Positions 35,365 to 45,726 of a DNA stretch of 64,000 bases are shown piece after piece. This stretch comes from Mesopusillimonas faecipullorum (GTDB taxonomy: Bacteria; Pseudomonadota; Gammaproteobacteria; Burkholderiales; Burkholderiaceae_B): assembly GCF_020539505.1 (NCBI RefSeq), contig NZ_JACDXW010000002.1:310001-374000 (forward strand). The letters run 5' to 3'. The notes under the pieces are model-generated. The model did no database searches. It had not been told where the DNA came from and saw only the letters and a list, made by a program, of their open reading frames with translations. Made by a program: the position numbers and the translations under genes. Each line of letters starts with the position of its first letter. Positions within the stretch are counted from its first letter, which is position 1.

Positions 35365-35518
35365 GAAAAATCTACCTTGCGGTTAAGTGCAGATGAAAGG
35401 AGCATTGTGCCACTAAGGAAGCCCTGAGTAAATCGCACAGCCGACACTGCGCCCGCCCCTGTATCGGGGACAAGCACGGTGCCGGACAAAGGCTGGGGGC
35501 TTGCCTCAAGCATAAAAA

Positions 35519-37882
35519 TCAGAAACCGGTACCGATTTGGAACTGGAAGGCCTGCTTGTCGTCGCCACGCTTGGCGTTAAGCGCACGGCCAAACGAGAGT
35601 TCGAGCGGGCCCATGGGCGACTGCCAAGACAGGCCGATACCGGCCGAATAACGCCAGCCGCAAGGATCATCAACAGCAGGCATGCCGCTGGCATCGCGAC
35701 CTGCCACGCAGGTCATGCCACTACCCGCCCGTACTTGGCCGGCATCGGCAAACACAAACCAGCGCAAAGTACGATCACGCGCTGCGCCAGGGAACGGCAG
35801 GTACAACTGCACGTTACCCACGATGCGGCGGGCACCACCCAAATAAGTACCCGAACGCTCGTCACGTGGGCCCAGTGAGGCACCTTCGTAGCCGCGCACG
35901 GAACCGATACCACCGGCGTACATGTTTTTGATGACGGGGAAGGATTTGCCGCCGTAAGCGTTACCCCAGTCTATGCTGCCGTTCAGGGCAAGCGTGAAAT
36001 TGCGGCCCAAAGGCAGGAAGTACTGCTGCTGAGCGCTCAGGACGTAATAACGCAGATCCAGGGTGGAGAAATCGCCTGCCAAGCGGGTGTAACTACCTTC
36101 GGTCGGAGCCAAAGCGCTGTCACGCGTGTCTTTGGACCAGCCCAGGTTGAAAATCATGGCGTTGGTGGTACGACCGTATTCGTCGACGTAATCGGTGTAA
36201 GCCTTGGGCGAACCGTCGTAGAGATCCAGCGTATTGCGTTCGAAGTTGAAGCCGGCGAACACGCGGTCCCACTCGGAAATAGGTACGCCGAAGTTCATGC
36301 CGGCACCAATAGCCGTATTGCGATAGTAACCGTCGTAGCCTTCGTAATCACCACTGCCTGAATCGTATGGCGTAGTGCGGCGATAGTAGAGCGAGGTGGT
36401 CTTGCTGACGCCGTCTTTGGTCCAGTAGGGGTCGGTGTGAGCCAGGACCAGGGCACGGTTGGTACGGCTGGTATTGACTTGCAGCGACAAGCTGTTGCCG
36501 CTACCAAAAATATTGTCTTGGCTGATACCTGCCGACAGAATGACTTTTTCGGTGGAGCCATAGCCCACACCCAGGTTGATCATGCCCGTGGGCTTTTCTT
36601 TGACGTTGACCACTACGTCAACCTGGTCGGGCGAGCCTGGGACCGGCTCGGTCTGGACATCCACCTCGTTGAAGTAGCCCAAGCGGTCGACACGGTCGCG
36701 CGAGGATTTGATTTGCGCGGCATCGTACCAAGCCGCTTCTTGTTGGCGCATTTCGCGGCGCACGACCTCGTCGCGGGTGCGGGTGTTGCCCCCTACCTGA
36801 ATGCGGCGCACATAAACGCGTCGGCCCGGATCGACGTAGAAAGTCAGGTCGGCCTGGTGGTTTTCGCGGTCGAGCACAGGGCTGGGGTTGACGTTGGCGA
36901 ATGCGTAACCCAAGGTGCCCAGGTAGTCGGTGATAGCCTTGACGGTTTCGTTGGTTTTGGACGCATTGAAGGTTTCACCCGGCTTGACGGTAATCAGCTG
37001 CTGGATTTGTTCGTCCAGGCCCAAGAGGTCGCCGGCCAGCTTAACTTCGTTAATCGTGTAGGGCTCGCCTTCGAAGACGGTATAGGTCAGGAAGATGCTC
37101 TCGCGGTCGGGGGAAATCGTGACCTGCGGGGCCTCCATGTTGAACTCAAGATAGCCGCGGTCGAGATAAAAGGAGCGGAGGCGCTCCATGTCGCCTTCGA
37201 GTTTCTCGCGAGAATACTTGTTGGTGCCTGTGTACCAAGTCATGAAACCCGAGGTCGTGAGCTCGAGTTCATCGGTAAGACGACCGGTGGAGAAAGCCTC
37301 GTTACCTACGAAGTTGATTTCGCTGATGGTCGCAACGTCGCCTTCGAAGATATCGAAACTGACACCCACACGGTTACGCGGCAATGGCGTGATGATGGGG
37401 GTAACCTCGACACCATACTTGCCTTTGGCCAGATACTGCTGCTTAAGCTGGAACTCCGCCTGCTCGAGCATGGCTTGGTCAAAGACACGGCCCGGCCCAA
37501 AACCTACGCCTCGCAGCGCTTCGTTAAGTGCTTTGTCGTCGAACTCGCGCATGCCATTGAAAGACACGGAAGCGATGGTAGGACGTTCTTTGACGCTAAT
37601 GACGATGACGTCACCGTCGACGTCTACGGCGACGTCGCTAAAAAAGCCCGTGGAATAAAGGCGCTGGATGGCCTCGCCGGCTTGTTCTTCGGTGAACTGC
37701 TCACCCACCCGAACGGGTAAATAGCTGAAAACCGCACCGGGTTCCACGCGCTGAATGCCATTGACGCGGATGTCCTTTACCACGAAAGGGGTAAACGCCT
37801 GCGCCAGGCTTGGCAGCATTGCCGATGCAACCAGCCATGGCAGCAAGCGGCGGGCAAATGGAAAACGTTTGGCATTCGACAT
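35519..37882 (-). CDS. bamA: Outer-membrane protein assembly factor BamA
   Basis: Omp85 insertase of 787 residues. A signal peptide (about 29 residues, ending LAQA) precedes five POTRA domains (about 30-430, starting FVVKDIRVNGIQRVEPGAVF). A 16-strand barrel with the conserved VRGYEG loop (near residue 665) follows, and the C-terminal beta-signal ends in Phe (FQIGTGF). It is followed by skp and preceded by rseP, as in most proteobacteria. Confidence 0.97.
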   Translation of the reverse strand: MSNAKRFPFARRLLPWLVASAMLPSLAQAFTPFVVKDIRVNGIQRVEPGAVFSYLPVRVGEQFTEEQAGEAIQRLYSTGFFSDVAVDVDGDVIVISVKERPTIASVSFNGMREFDDKALNEALRGVGFGPGRVFDQAMLEQAEFQLKQQYLAKGKYGVEVTPIITPLPRNRVGVSFDIFEGDVATISEINFVGNEAFSTGRLTDELELTTSGFMTWYTGTNKYSREKLEGDMERLRSFYLDRGYLEFNMEAPQVTISPDRESIFLTYTVFEGEPYTINEVKLAGDLLGLDEQIQQLITVKPGETFNASKTNETVKAITDYLGTLGYAFANVNPSPVLDRENHQADLTFYVDPGRRVYVRRIQVGGNTRTRDEVVRREMRQQEAAWYDAAQIKSSRDRVDRLGYFNEVDVQTEPVPGSPDQVDVVVNVKEKPTGMINLGVGYGSTEKVILSAGISQDNIFGSGNSLSLQVNTSRTNRALVLAHTDPYWTKDGVSKTTSLYYRRTTPYDSGSGDYEGYDGYYRNTAIGAGMNFGVPISEWDRVFAGFNFERNTLDLYDGSPKAYTDYVDEYGRTTNAMIFNLGWSKDTRDSALAPTEGSYTRLAGDFSTLDLRYYVLSAQQQYFLPLGRNFTLALNGSIDWGNAYGGKSFPVIKNMYAGGIGSVRGYEGASLGPRDERSGTYLGGARRIVGNVQLYLPFPGAARDRTLRWFVFADAGQVRAGSGMTCVAGRDASGMPAVDDPCGWRYSAGIGLSWQSPMGPLELSFGRALNAKRGDDKQAFQFQIGTGF

Positions 37883-37932
37883 GCTTGAGTATCCTGTAAC
37901 CGAGTGGTGGACGATTGTATGCTAGAACCGGA

Positions 37933-39261
37933 TTAACTGAAAAGACGCACGAAGTCGTTGAAAAAAGCCAGGCTCATCAAGGCGGCAAGCAGCCCAAGCC
38001 CAATTTTTTGGCCCGCCTGCATCCAGTGTTCGGGCACAGGCTTGCCTCGTACGATTTCCATCAAATAATAAAGAAGATGCCCGCCGTCAAGCATAGGGAT
38101 AGGTAACAAATTCAATACCCCTATGCTGACGCTGATGAGCGCCAGAAAACCGATATAGGCGGCCAGACCGATACGCGCCGTTTGCCCGGCGTAATCGGCT
38201 ATGGTCACGGGGCCGCTGATATGCTTGACCGATATGTCGCCCACCAGCATGCGACCCATCATTTTGAGACTGAACCAAGCGGTCTCCCAGGTGCGCGTAA
38301 CGCCATGCCAGAGGCCGTCAAAGATGCCGCGGCTTACCGTGACACTGGGAAAATCGGCGGCCAGCATGACACCCAGGCGCCCTACGGTAGCGCCCTCTTC
38401 GGTTTGCGCCTGAGGCGTGGCTTGCAGTGTTAAATGCGCACCGTCTCGCAGCACCTTCAGGGCTATGGTCTGCCCCGGGTGCTCTTTAACGATATCCACG
38501 AAGTCACGGATTGAGGGGTCGGCCTGCTGTGCCACGCTGACCACGATGTCGCCTGACTGCAAGCCGGCTAGCGCACCCGCACTGCCTGAGACCACATCAG
38601 ACACGCGGGCCCGGGGCAGCTGTAAAGCCAACCCTGCTTCTTCGAGAAAATCTTCTTGCTCGTCTTCCGGTAAGCCGCCGGCAATGGCCACCGATACTTC
38701 GCGCCTGCCCTGACCCGGGGAGTCAAGTTCGAGCTGGGCGGTTCCGCCGCCGCCCATATGACGCATCAAACGCCAGCGGGCATCCATCCATGACTGCACC
38801 GCTTGGCCGTCTACAGCCGTGATGCGGTCGCCCGCCACCACGCCGGCCTGTGCAGCCTGTGTACCGGCAGCCGGCTGGGCCAGAACAGGCGCAGGTTCTT
38901 GCGTGCCTACCCAGCTTAAGCCGGCGTATAGCAGCGCCGCCAACAACAAATTGGCCGCCGGCCCCGCCGCTACGATGGCAATGCGCTGCCACACGGTTTT
39001 GCTTTGAAAAGCTTGTTCAGGAAGACTACCCGGCACTTCGGCAGGGTCGTCCAGCATCTTGACATAACCGCCCAGCGGGATGGCTGACAACGCCCATTCA
39101 GTGCCGTGCTTATCGGTACGACGCCACAGCACGCGGCCAAAGCCCAGCGAGAACCTTAAGACGCGCACCGAGCACAAGCGGGCCACCCAATAGTGACCCA
39201 ACTCGTGAAACGTAATCAGCAGCCCCAGCGCAACGGCAAAGGCAAGCAAAGTGGTGAGCAT
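37933..39261 (-). CDS. rseP: Site-2 intramembrane zinc protease RseP
   Basis: Inner-membrane metalloprotease that cleaves anti-sigma factor RseA and leftover signal peptides; 442 residues. The zinc site HELGH is near residue 20, with the third-ligand motif MLDGGHLLYY near residue 390. Two PDZ-like regions lie between about residues 120 and 290. At least four membrane helices are evident. It is upstream of bamA in the dxr-rseP-bamA order. Confidence 0.96.
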   Translation of the reverse strand: MLTTLLAFAVALGLLITFHELGHYWVARLCSVRVLRFSLGFGRVLWRRTDKHGTEWALSAIPLGGYVKMLDDPAEVPGSLPEQAFQSKTVWQRIAIVAAGPAANLLLAALLYAGLSWVGTQEPAPVLAQPAAGTQAAQAGVVAGDRITAVDGQAVQSWMDARWRLMRHMGGGGTAQLELDSPGQGRREVSVAIAGGLPEDEQEDFLEEAGLALQLPRARVSDVVSGSAGALAGLQSGDIVVSVAQQADPSIRDFVDIVKEHPGQTIALKVLRDGAHLTLQATPQAQTEEGATVGRLGVMLAADFPSVTVSRGIFDGLWHGVTRTWETAWFSLKMMGRMLVGDISVKHISGPVTIADYAGQTARIGLAAYIGFLALISVSIGVLNLLPIPMLDGGHLLYYLMEIVRGKPVPEHWMQAGQKIGLGLLAALMSLAFFNDFVRLFS

Positions 39262-39363
39262 GGAAAACCCGATAACGATGGGGTGAGTGTCGGAAACCTG
39301 TGCCGCACTGCAGCAACAGAGGTGAAATGCGGCGCTTGAGCGAATTTTGGGTAGTATTTTAGC

Positions 39364-40560
39364 CTACCGCCCGGCCCGCCCCGCGACGTAGCGTCGCACC
39401 TGGGCGTCGAGGTCCAGAATCGCATCCAATGCATCTACCGGATGCGCGCGCGACTGGAAGTGCGACAGGCTTTCTTCTATGCACCGCGTGATGCCGGTAA
39501 AAGGTAGGCGCTGCGCCAAAAATCCGGCGACGGCCACCTCGTTTGCGGCATTCAGCACTATGCAGGCATCCTGACCCGAGCGTAGGGCCTGAAAGGACAA
39601 GGCCAGGCACGGAAAGCGCTGTAAATCCGGGGGTTCAAAATCGAGACGCCCCAGGGTGGCGAGGTCTAAAAGGCCCACACCACTGTCTATGCGCTCGGGA
39701 AACCCCAAGCCATAGGCGATGGGCGTACGCATATCGGGCTGCCCCAATTGCGCCAATATCGAGCCGTCATCGTACTCAACCATGGAATGCACCATGCTTT
39801 GCGGATGGATGACGACTTGGATACGGTCCGGCGGCATGGCGAAAAGCCAGTGGGCCTCTATGACTTCCAGGCCTTTGTTCAGCATGGTGGCCGAATCCAC
39901 GGATATCTTGCGACCCATTTCCCAATTGGGGTGCGCACAGGCCTGGTCGGGCGTGACCTGAGCCAGTTGCTCAATGGGCAAGGTACGGAAAGGCCCTCCG
40001 GAGGCAGTCAGCAGCAAGCGACGCACGCCGGGCGCCGGCATATGTGGCGCGAAGGCCTTATCGGTCTGCGGCAAGCACTGAAAGATGGCATTGTGCTCGC
40101 TGTCTATGGGCAAGAGTTCGGCACCGGTATCGCGCACCGCCTGCATAAACAGACCACCGGCAGCCACTAAGGCCTCTTTGTTGGCAAGCAGCACGCGTTT
40201 GCCGGCACGCGCAGCGGCCAAGGCCGACGGCAAACCGGCAGCCCCCACGATAGCCGCCATGACAGTATCCACCTGATCGGCGCTGGCACAGGCTTCCAGG
40301 GCTTCTGGGCCCAACAAAATTTCGGGCAAAGGGATACCGCTTGCGGGCCACGCGGCAATAAACCTAAGCCTGGCCGCATCGTCAGGCACGGCCACGAGCT
40401 TGGCACCCGTTTGCGCCGCCAACTCGGCCAGCCGCTCCATGCGGCTATGGGCACTAAGGGCGTACACCTGAAAACGTTCGGGGTGACGACGCACGACATC
40501 AAGCGTGCTTTCACCGATAGAGCCGGTAGCACCCAGTATGCAAAGACAACGCGGCGTCAT
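39364..40560 (-). CDS. dxr: 1-deoxy-D-xylulose 5-phosphate reductoisomerase
   Basis: Second enzyme of the MEP isoprenoid pathway, 398 residues. The NADPH site is [14 protein letters not shown] near residue 9. The substrate and metal region includes [11 protein letters not shown] near residue 152, SASGG-like TASGGPFR, and [23 protein letters not shown] near residues 215-237. Its ATG overlaps the cdsA stop (ATGA). Confidence 0.97.
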   Translation of the reverse strand: MTPRCLCILGATGSIGESTLDVVRRHPERFQVYALSAHSRMERLAELAAQTGAKLVAVPDDAARLRFIAAWPASGIPLPEILLGPEALEACASADQVDTVMAAIVGAAGLPSALAAARAGKRVLLANKEALVAAGGLFMQAVRDTGAELLPIDSEHNAIFQCLPQTDKAFAPHMPAPGVRRLLLTASGGPFRTLPIEQLAQVTPDQACAHPNWEMGRKISVDSATMLNKGLEVIEAHWLFAMPPDRIQVVIHPQSMVHSMVEYDDGSILAQLGQPDMRTPIAYGLGFPERIDSGVGLLDLATLGRLDFEPPDLQRFPCLALSFQALRSGQDACIVLNAANEVAVAGFLAQRLPFTGITRCIEESLSHFQSRAHPVDALDAILDLDAQVRRYVAGRAGR

Positions 40561-41423
40561 GCCAGCCCCTGAAGCAAAAGCCAGGCCAACACACTGACGG
40601 GTAACAAGGCGTCTATACGGTCGTACACGCCTCCGTGCCCCGGTAGCAAAGCGCTGGAATCCTTGACACCGGCGCGGCGCTTGAGCAAGGATTCAAACAA
40701 GTCGCCAACTATGGAAATAGCCGCCAAGGCAATGACTATTAGCACCGAAGCGGGCCATGACCATTCACTGATCAGAACTTGCCCGAAACTGCCCTGCCAA
40801 TAACTGCTGGCCCACACCCACAGCAAAGCTGCAACGATGCCACCCAAGGCACCTTCTATGCTTTTACCGGGGCTGACCTTAGGCGCCAGCTTGTGCCTAC
40901 CCATGGTTTTACCCGCTGCGTAAGCACCGATATCGGCTACCCAGACCAAAGCCATCAGTGAAACCAGGAACCAGGCGCCATGTATCAGGTAAAAACGTGT
41001 CAACACCCACCAGGTGGTGCACACAGCCACCACACCCATCACAGCAAGGGGAAAACTGCGTGACGCCGCCGAGGTGTTTCCGCGCACGACCATGGTGGTG
41101 GCAATCAACAACCAGAATAGGCCCGCCACAAGCACCAGACTTGGCATGACAAGCTGCGAGGCGGCCAGTGAGGAAATCGCTTCCTGGACACCCAGCAAAC
41201 CCAGCAGCTGACTTGCCATCAGCAAAGCGCCGATCAGCGCCACCAGGATTGGGCCCGCTTTGCCTGCGCTACTAAGCGGCCAAACCAAACGCAGCCATTC
41301 CCATAGCGCGCAGCCTGCAGCCACAATAAGCAAAGCCGGCAAAGGCCATTGACCAGGCGCCGCCAACACCGCGCCCAAAATGAACAGCAGAACGATGGCG
41401 GTGATGATGCGTGGTCCGAGCAT
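40557..41423 (-). CDS. cdsA: Phosphatidate cytidylyltransferase
   Basis: Membrane enzyme making CDP-diacylglycerol, 288 residues with about eight hydrophobic helices. The CTP transferase signature is at the C terminus ([25 protein letters not shown]). ATG 41423 is chosen; the open frame runs 75 codons upstream only as the antisense-like overlap with uppS. It lies 13 bp after the uppS stop. Confidence 0.95.
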   Translation of the reverse strand: MLGPRIITAIVLLFILGAVLAAPGQWPLPALLIVAAGCALWEWLRLVWPLSSAGKAGPILVALIGALLMASQLLGLLGVQEAISSLAASQLVMPSLVLVAGLFWLLIATTMVVRGNTSAASRSFPLAVMGVVAVCTTWWVLTRFYLIHGAWFLVSLMALVWVADIGAYAAGKTMGRHKLAPKVSPGKSIEGALGGIVAALLWVWASSYWQGSFGQVLISEWSWPASVLIVIALAAISIVGDLFESLLKRRAGVKDSSALLPGHGGVYDRIDALLPVSVLAWLLLQGLA

Positions 41424-41436
41424 GAGGAACCTGTGT

Positions 41437-42204
41437 CTAGGCCTTATCGGCCAGTTGTTCACTGGTACGCCCGAAACGGCGTTCACGCCTGGCATACCAT
41501 TCGAAGGCGGCATCGACATCTTCACTGTCGAAATCGGGCCAATAGGCGTCGGTGAAGTAAAGCTCGGTGTAGGCCAACTGCCAGACCAGGAAGTTGGAAA
41601 TTCGTTGCTCGCCGCCCGTGCGTATGAACAGATCGGGCTCGGGGGCATAAGCCATGGACAAATAAGAAGCCAGCTGGGCTTCCTGTATGGCCTGGGGCTT
41701 AGCTGCCAATTCTGGGTGCGCTGACAGCATACGACGCGTGGCCTGCAGAATATCCCAACGGCCGCCGTAATTGGCTGCGATGGTCAAATGCAGTTTGTCG
41801 TTGTGTTCGGTGCGCTGTTCAGCCGCGCATATCAGCTCGCGCAGGCGTGGCTCGAAGGCGGAAAGATCGCCAATAATACGCAGCCTGACCCCTTGCGCAG
41901 CCAGCTTATCGACTTCTTTTTCCAGCGTCTGTACGAACAGGCGCATCAGCATGCTGACTTCTTCTTGGGGACGACGCCAGTTCTCGGAACTGAAAGCAAA
42001 CAGCGTCAGATAACGCACGCCGCGTCGCCCGCAAGCTTCTACGATTCGTCTGACCGCCTGCACACCCTTGACGTGACCGGCGGTGCGGGGCAAGAAGCGC
42101 TGCGTTGCCCAACGGCCATTGCCATCCATGATGATGGCCAAGTGCTCTGGCACCTGGCCGCTTTCCGGTACCGCCATCGTGGAGCTGGTATGCATGGAGA
42201 TCAT
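41437..42204 (-). CDS. uppS: Isoprenyl transferase (undecaprenyl diphosphate synthase)
   Basis: Cis-prenyltransferase making the C55 carrier lipid, 255 residues. The catalytic Asp lies in [10 protein letters not shown] near residue 26. [11 protein letters not shown] and the C-terminal [21 protein letters not shown] motif are also present. Three in-frame Met codons (residues 1, 4, 10) make the exact start uncertain, as none has a strong ribosome-binding site. Confidence 0.95.
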   Translation of the reverse strand: MISMHTSSTMAVPESGQVPEHLAIIMDGNGRWATQRFLPRTAGHVKGVQAVRRIVEACGRRGVRYLTLFAFSSENWRRPQEEVSMLMRLFVQTLEKEVDKLAAQGVRLRIIGDLSAFEPRLRELICAAEQRTEHNDKLHLTIAANYGGRWDILQATRRMLSAHPELAAKPQAIQEAQLASYLSMAYAPEPDLFIRTGGEQRISNFLVWQLAYTELYFTDAYWPDFDSEDVDAAFEWYARRERRFGRTSEQLADKA

Positions 42205-42222
42205 CGTAGAAAAAGAAGATCC

Positions 42223-42783
42223 TTAGACCGTCATGATCTCGGCTTCTTTTTGGCTGACCAGCTTATCGACGTCCGCTACGTGGCGGTCGGTCAGCTTCTG
42301 GACATCGTCCTGGGTGCGACGCTCGTCGTCCTCGGAGATTTCTTTGTCCTTAACCAGCTTCTTGAGTGCATCGTTACAGTCGCGACGCACGTTACGCACC
42401 GCAACCTTGGCCTCTTCACCTTCGGAACGCACGACTTTGGTCAAGTCGCGACGGCGCTCTTCGGTAAGGGGGGGCATAGGTACGCGGATGGTTTCGCCCA
42501 TGGACATGGGGTTCAGGCCCAAGTCGGAGTCGCGAATGGCGCGCTCAATGGGACCCACCATGTTTTTTTCGTAGGGCTGCACGTTAAGCGTACGCGCATC
42601 CAGCACGTTCACGTTGGCCACTTGGCCTACGGGCACGGGAGAGCCGTAGTACTCGACCTGAACGTGGTCGAGAATACCGGCATGAGCCCGACCTGTACGA
42701 ATCTTGGCCAAGTTGGTCTTGAGCGATTCGAGGCTCTTGTTCATGCGGGATTCGGCGGACTTCTTGACTTCGGAAACGCTCAT
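42223..42783 (-). CDS. frr: Ribosome recycling factor
   Basis: Splits post-termination ribosomes together with EF-G; 186 residues, the standard length. Conserved parts are [17 protein letters not shown] in the first helix, [16 protein letters not shown], and [18 protein letters not shown] 42783 is used; the frame is open 23 codons upstream. It follows pyrH by 13 bp. Confidence 0.97.
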   Translation of the reverse strand: MSVSEVKKSAESRMNKSLESLKTNLAKIRTGRAHAGILDHVQVEYYGSPVPVGQVANVNVLDARTLNVQPYEKNMVGPIERAIRDSDLGLNPMSMGETIRVPMPPLTEERRRDLTKVVRSEGEEAKVAVRNVRRDCNDALKKLVKDKEISEDDERRTQDDVQKLTDRHVADVDKLVSQKEAEIMTV

Positions 42784-42796
42784 GACAAATCCTTTT

Positions 42797-43513
42797 TCAA
42801 ACGTGGACCAGGGTGCCTTCGTCTTCGCCCTGGACGGCGCGGCGCAAAGCACCGGACTTGTTGATCGAAAACACCTTGATGGGCAGCTTCTGATCGCGGC
42901 ACAGTGCGAACGCGGTGGCGTCCATGACTTCCAGGCGACGCAAAATTACTTCGTCGAAGCTGATGCGGGTATAGCGGGTGGCATCGGGATCCTTGTTGGG
43001 ATCAGCCGTGTAGATACCGTCGACCTTGGTGGCTTTCAGGACGATTTCGGCCCCGATTTCGGCGCCACGCAGCGCCGCAGCGGTGTCGGTGGTAAAGAAA
43101 GGGTTGCCCGTGCCTGCCGCGAAGATGACAACCTTGCCTTCTTCGAGATAACGCAGTGCCTTGGGACGAATATAGGGCTCGACCACTTGATCGAGATTAA
43201 GCGCGGACTGAACGCGAGCATCGACACCCTTGTTTTTAAGAGCGTCTTGCAAGGCAAGTGCGTTCATGACGGTTGCCATCATGCCCATGTAATCGGCAGT
43301 GGCGCGGTCCATTCCTTGAGCACCGGGAGCGACGCCGCGGAAAATATTACCGCCACCGATGACGATGGCCAATTCGACGCCCAAAGAGGCGACTTCGGCA
43401 ATCTCATCCGTCATCCGCATGATGGTGGCCCGGTTGATGCCGAAGGCATCGTCGCCCATCAGGGCTTCACCGGAAAGTTTCAGGAGAATTCGCTTGTACG
43501 AACGGGGCGACAT
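42797..43513 (-). CDS. pyrH: UMP kinase
   Basis: Amino-acid-kinase-fold enzyme phosphorylating UMP to UDP, 238 residues. Motifs: [14 protein letters not shown] at the N terminus, [11 protein letters not shown] near residue 52, [17 protein letters not shown] near residue 133, and [15 protein letters not shown] near residue 161. It lies within rpsB-tsf-pyrH-frr. Confidence 0.97.
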   Translation of the reverse strand: MSPRSYKRILLKLSGEALMGDDAFGINRATIMRMTDEIAEVASLGVELAIVIGGGNIFRGVAPGAQGMDRATADYMGMMATVMNALALQDALKNKGVDARVQSALNLDQVVEPYIRPKALRYLEEGKVVIFAAGTGNPFFTTDTAAALRGAEIGAEIVLKATKVDGIYTADPNKDPDATRYTRISFDEVILRRLEVMDATAFALCRDQKLPIKVFSINKSGALRRAVQGEDEGTLVHV

Positions 43514-43609
43514 GTGAGGCCATCCAAAAAAAACAACAGCCCGATGATCTCGTGTGCCAGGCCGGGGGCCGTTCCAGGCCTGGCTGCCTTGACGCGGAGG
43601 TAAGTCTTA

Positions 43610-44485
43610 TCAGGCGTTGCCGGCGGCAGCAGCCACTTCGGCAGCGAAGTCTTCGGACTTCTTCTCTATGCCCTCGCCCACCACAAACAAAGCGAAGCGT
43701 TGAATGTCGGCGCCTTGCTCTTTGAGCATTTGGCTAACGGCTTGCTTGTCGTTCTTGACGAAAGGCTGCGAGAGCAGCGTGACTTCTTTCAGGAATTTCT
43801 GCACGCTGCCTTCAACCATCTTGGCGACGATTTCGGCGGGCTTGCCGGATTCGGAGGCTTTCTGTTCGGCAACCGAGCGCTCGGCGGCGATCAGTTCGGC
43901 AGGCACGCCGTCAGCATCCAGCGCCTGTGGCTTGGTAGCTGCAATGTGCATGGCCAGATCTTTACCGACTTCATCGGCGCCGCTGAACTCGACGAGTACA
44001 CCGATACGACCGCCATGCACGTAGCTGGCCAGCTTGTTGGGTGTTTCGAAGCGCTGGAAGCGACGGATGGACAGGTTTTCGCCGATTTTGCCTACCAAGG
44101 CGGCACGCACGGTTTCGACCGTACCTTCGCCCATGGCCAGTTCGGACAAGGCAGCCACATCGGCTGGGTTCTTGTCGGCGACGAGTTCGCTAATTTGGCT
44201 GACGAAAGCGATGAAGTCGTCGTTTTTGGCAACGAAGTCGGTTTCGCAGTTGATTTCAACCAATGCGCCCTTCTTGGCATCGTCGGAAATGTGCAAGCCA
44301 ACCAGACCTTCGGCGGTGATGCGGCTGGCGGCTTTACTGGCTTTGTTACCCAGCTTGACGCGCAGCAGCTCTTCTGCCTTGGCCATGTCGCCATCGGCCT
44401 CGGTCAGGGCCTTTTTGCATTCCATCATGGGCGCATCGGTTTTCTCGCGCAGTTCTTTGACCATAGCAGCGGTGATTTGAGCCAC
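43610..44485 (-). CDS. tsf: Elongation factor Ts
   Basis: Guanine nucleotide exchange factor for EF-Tu, 291 residues. The start is GTG 44485, supported by GGAG 8 bp upstream and by homology ([17 protein letters not shown]); the open frame continues upstream without a better start. Motifs: [18 protein letters not shown] near residues 16-33 and [14 protein letters not shown] near residue 78. Confidence 0.96.
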   Translation of the reverse strand: MAQITAAMVKELREKTDAPMMECKKALTEADGDMAKAEELLRVKLGNKASKAASRITAEGLVGLHISDDAKKGALVEINCETDFVAKNDDFIAFVSQISELVADKNPADVAALSELAMGEGTVETVRAALVGKIGENLSIRRFQRFETPNKLASYVHGGRIGVLVEFSGADEVGKDLAMHIAATKPQALDADGVPAELIAAERSVAEQKASESGKPAEIVAKMVEGSVQKFLKEVTLLSQPFVKNDKQAVSQMLKEQGADIQRFALFVVGEGIEKKSEDFAAEVAAAAGNA

Positions 44486-44540
44486 TTGAATTCTCCAGAT
44501 TAGTGTTCGTCTTCGGTTTTGCCGAAGGCTGACGGATGAA

Positions 44541-44577
44541 ACGGCCAAGCGGGCACGGCTTTGCCCGTCATGGCCGT
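44541..44577 (-). promoter_or_regulatory. Large hairpin in the rpsB-tsf spacer
   Basis: Two stacked stems: ACGGCCA 44541-44547 with TGGCCGT 44571-44577, and CGGGCA 44550-44555 with TGCCCG 44562-44567. No T-tract follows, so it is more likely a processing or partial-termination element setting the S2/EF-Ts ratio than a full terminator. Confidence 0.5.
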
Positions 44578-44621
44578 CAGTCGGGCGCCCCGTCTAGCAG
44601 GGCACAAACGCGTCGGGCGGC

Positions 44622-45377
44622 TTACTCGCCCTGCTGCTCGTCCTGAACTTCGACGAATTCCTCACCTGCTTCGGCGATCTCTTCGACCAAGCCGTTAAGC
44701 GCTTGTTCGCGACCAGCCAGAACGGCGTCAGCCATGCCCTTCGCGTACAGCGCGATAGCTTTACCAGAGTCGTCGTTGCCAGGAATGACGTAATCCACGC
44801 CATCGGGCGAGTGGTTGGTATCGACAACCGCCACGACGGGAATACCCAGCGAGCGCGCTTCGTTGATGGCAATCTTATGATAGCCCACGTCAATGATGAA
44901 CAGCACGTCGGGCAAGGTGTTCATGTCTTTGATGCCGCCCAAGCTCTTGTTGAGCTTGTCGAGTTCGCGTGCGAACATCAGGCCTTCTTTTTTGCTCATG
45001 CGCTCGGTGGCGCCTTCTGCCTGCTGGACTTCCATTTCCTTCAGGCGTTTGATCGAAGTCTTAACCGTCTTGAAGTTGGTCATCATGCCGCCCAGCCAAC
45101 GGCTGTCGACGTAAGGCATGCCGCAACGGGCAGCTTCTTCAGCGACGATGTCGCGAGCAGCGCGCTTGGTGCCAACGAACAGCACGGTGCCGCCCTTGGA
45201 TGCCACTTGGCGCAGGTACTTGGCGGCTTCTTGGAACTTCTCGACCGTTTGTTCGAGGTTGATGATATGAATCTTGTTACGCTGACCGAAGATGTATTGC
45301 GACATCTTGGGGTTCCAGTAACGGGTTTGGTGGCCAAAGTGCACACCGGCTTCCAGCATTTCGCGCATCAGCGACAT
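44622..45377 (-). CDS. rpsB: 30S ribosomal protein S2
   Basis: Ribosomal protein of 251 residues. Conserved parts are [22 protein letters not shown] at the N terminus, [13 protein letters not shown] near residue 94 and [25 protein letters not shown]. The acidic C terminus ([12 protein letters not shown]) is usual. It is the first gene of the minus-strand supercluster. Confidence 0.98.
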   Translation of the reverse strand: MSLMREMLEAGVHFGHQTRYWNPKMSQYIFGQRNKIHIINLEQTVEKFQEAAKYLRQVASKGGTVLFVGTKRAARDIVAEEAARCGMPYVDSRWLGGMMTNFKTVKTSIKRLKEMEVQQAEGATERMSKKEGLMFARELDKLNKSLGGIKDMNTLPDVLFIIDVGYHKIAINEARSLGIPVVAVVDTNHSPDGVDYVIPGNDDSGKAIALYAKGMADAVLAGREQALNGLVEEIAEAGEEFVEVQDEQQGE

Positions 45378-45563
45378 GTTAATTTACTCCGTAAGGGTTG
45401 TGTCTTGTAGCAGGTCTGCCAGCCTGGCACGCTGCCTAGCCAAAGCTTAAAATTCAAGCATCGGCCAGCCACGCCAAGCACCCTGGGTACCGCACACAAG
45501 GCAAAACCCGCCTTGCCACGATTGAGTACCGACCTGCTACGCTATTTACTGCATACTATATTT

Positions 45564-45609
45564 ACAGCACTGCTTTTTACAGTTCTGCTTTTTATAGCAC
45601 TACTTTTTT
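45564..45609 (+). repeat. Three tandem 15-16-bp T-rich repeats
   Basis: Near-identical units lie at 45564-45578, 45579-45593 and 45594-45609. Each reads (A)(C/T)AG.. CTGCTTTTT or a close variant (the third has ACTACTTTTTT). The role is unknown. Confidence 0.7.
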
Positions 45610-45617
45610 GCTGAAAA

Positions 45618-45633
45618 AGTAGGCTAGCCTACT
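45618..45633. promoter_or_regulatory. Perfect 16-bp palindrome AGTAGGCTAGCCTACT
   Basis: Uninterrupted inverted symmetry centred at 45625/45626, nine bases after the tandem repeats and 93 bp before map. It could be an operator or a hairpin in a leader RNA. Confidence 0.5.
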
Positions 45634-45726
45634 GCCAACCTGCTGCGGCTTTTCCGCTGCCTTTTTCAACAAAGCCTATAATTCTACTATCTTATAAGAC
45701 CATCTATCAAGTTACATCTACCGCTT

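Larger units (their letters stand above)
45378..45726. promoter_or_regulatory. Divergent promoter/leader region between rpsB and map
   Basis: This 349-bp gene-free region must hold the rpsB promoter and 5' leader and the map promoter. It contains a triple 15-16-bp T-rich repeat, a perfect 16-bp palindrome and a small GC hairpin followed by TTTTT (about 45645-45666, plus strand). Confidence 0.6.

Noticed and set aside
35140-35420. A sigma-E-type promoter in front of skp or bamA
   Set aside because: Such promoters are known in other species for this cluster, but I could not find a convincing -35/-10 pair here.
36437-37720. 427-codon plus-strand open frame inside bamA
   Set aside because: Antisense shadow of bamA; no start context and no domain.
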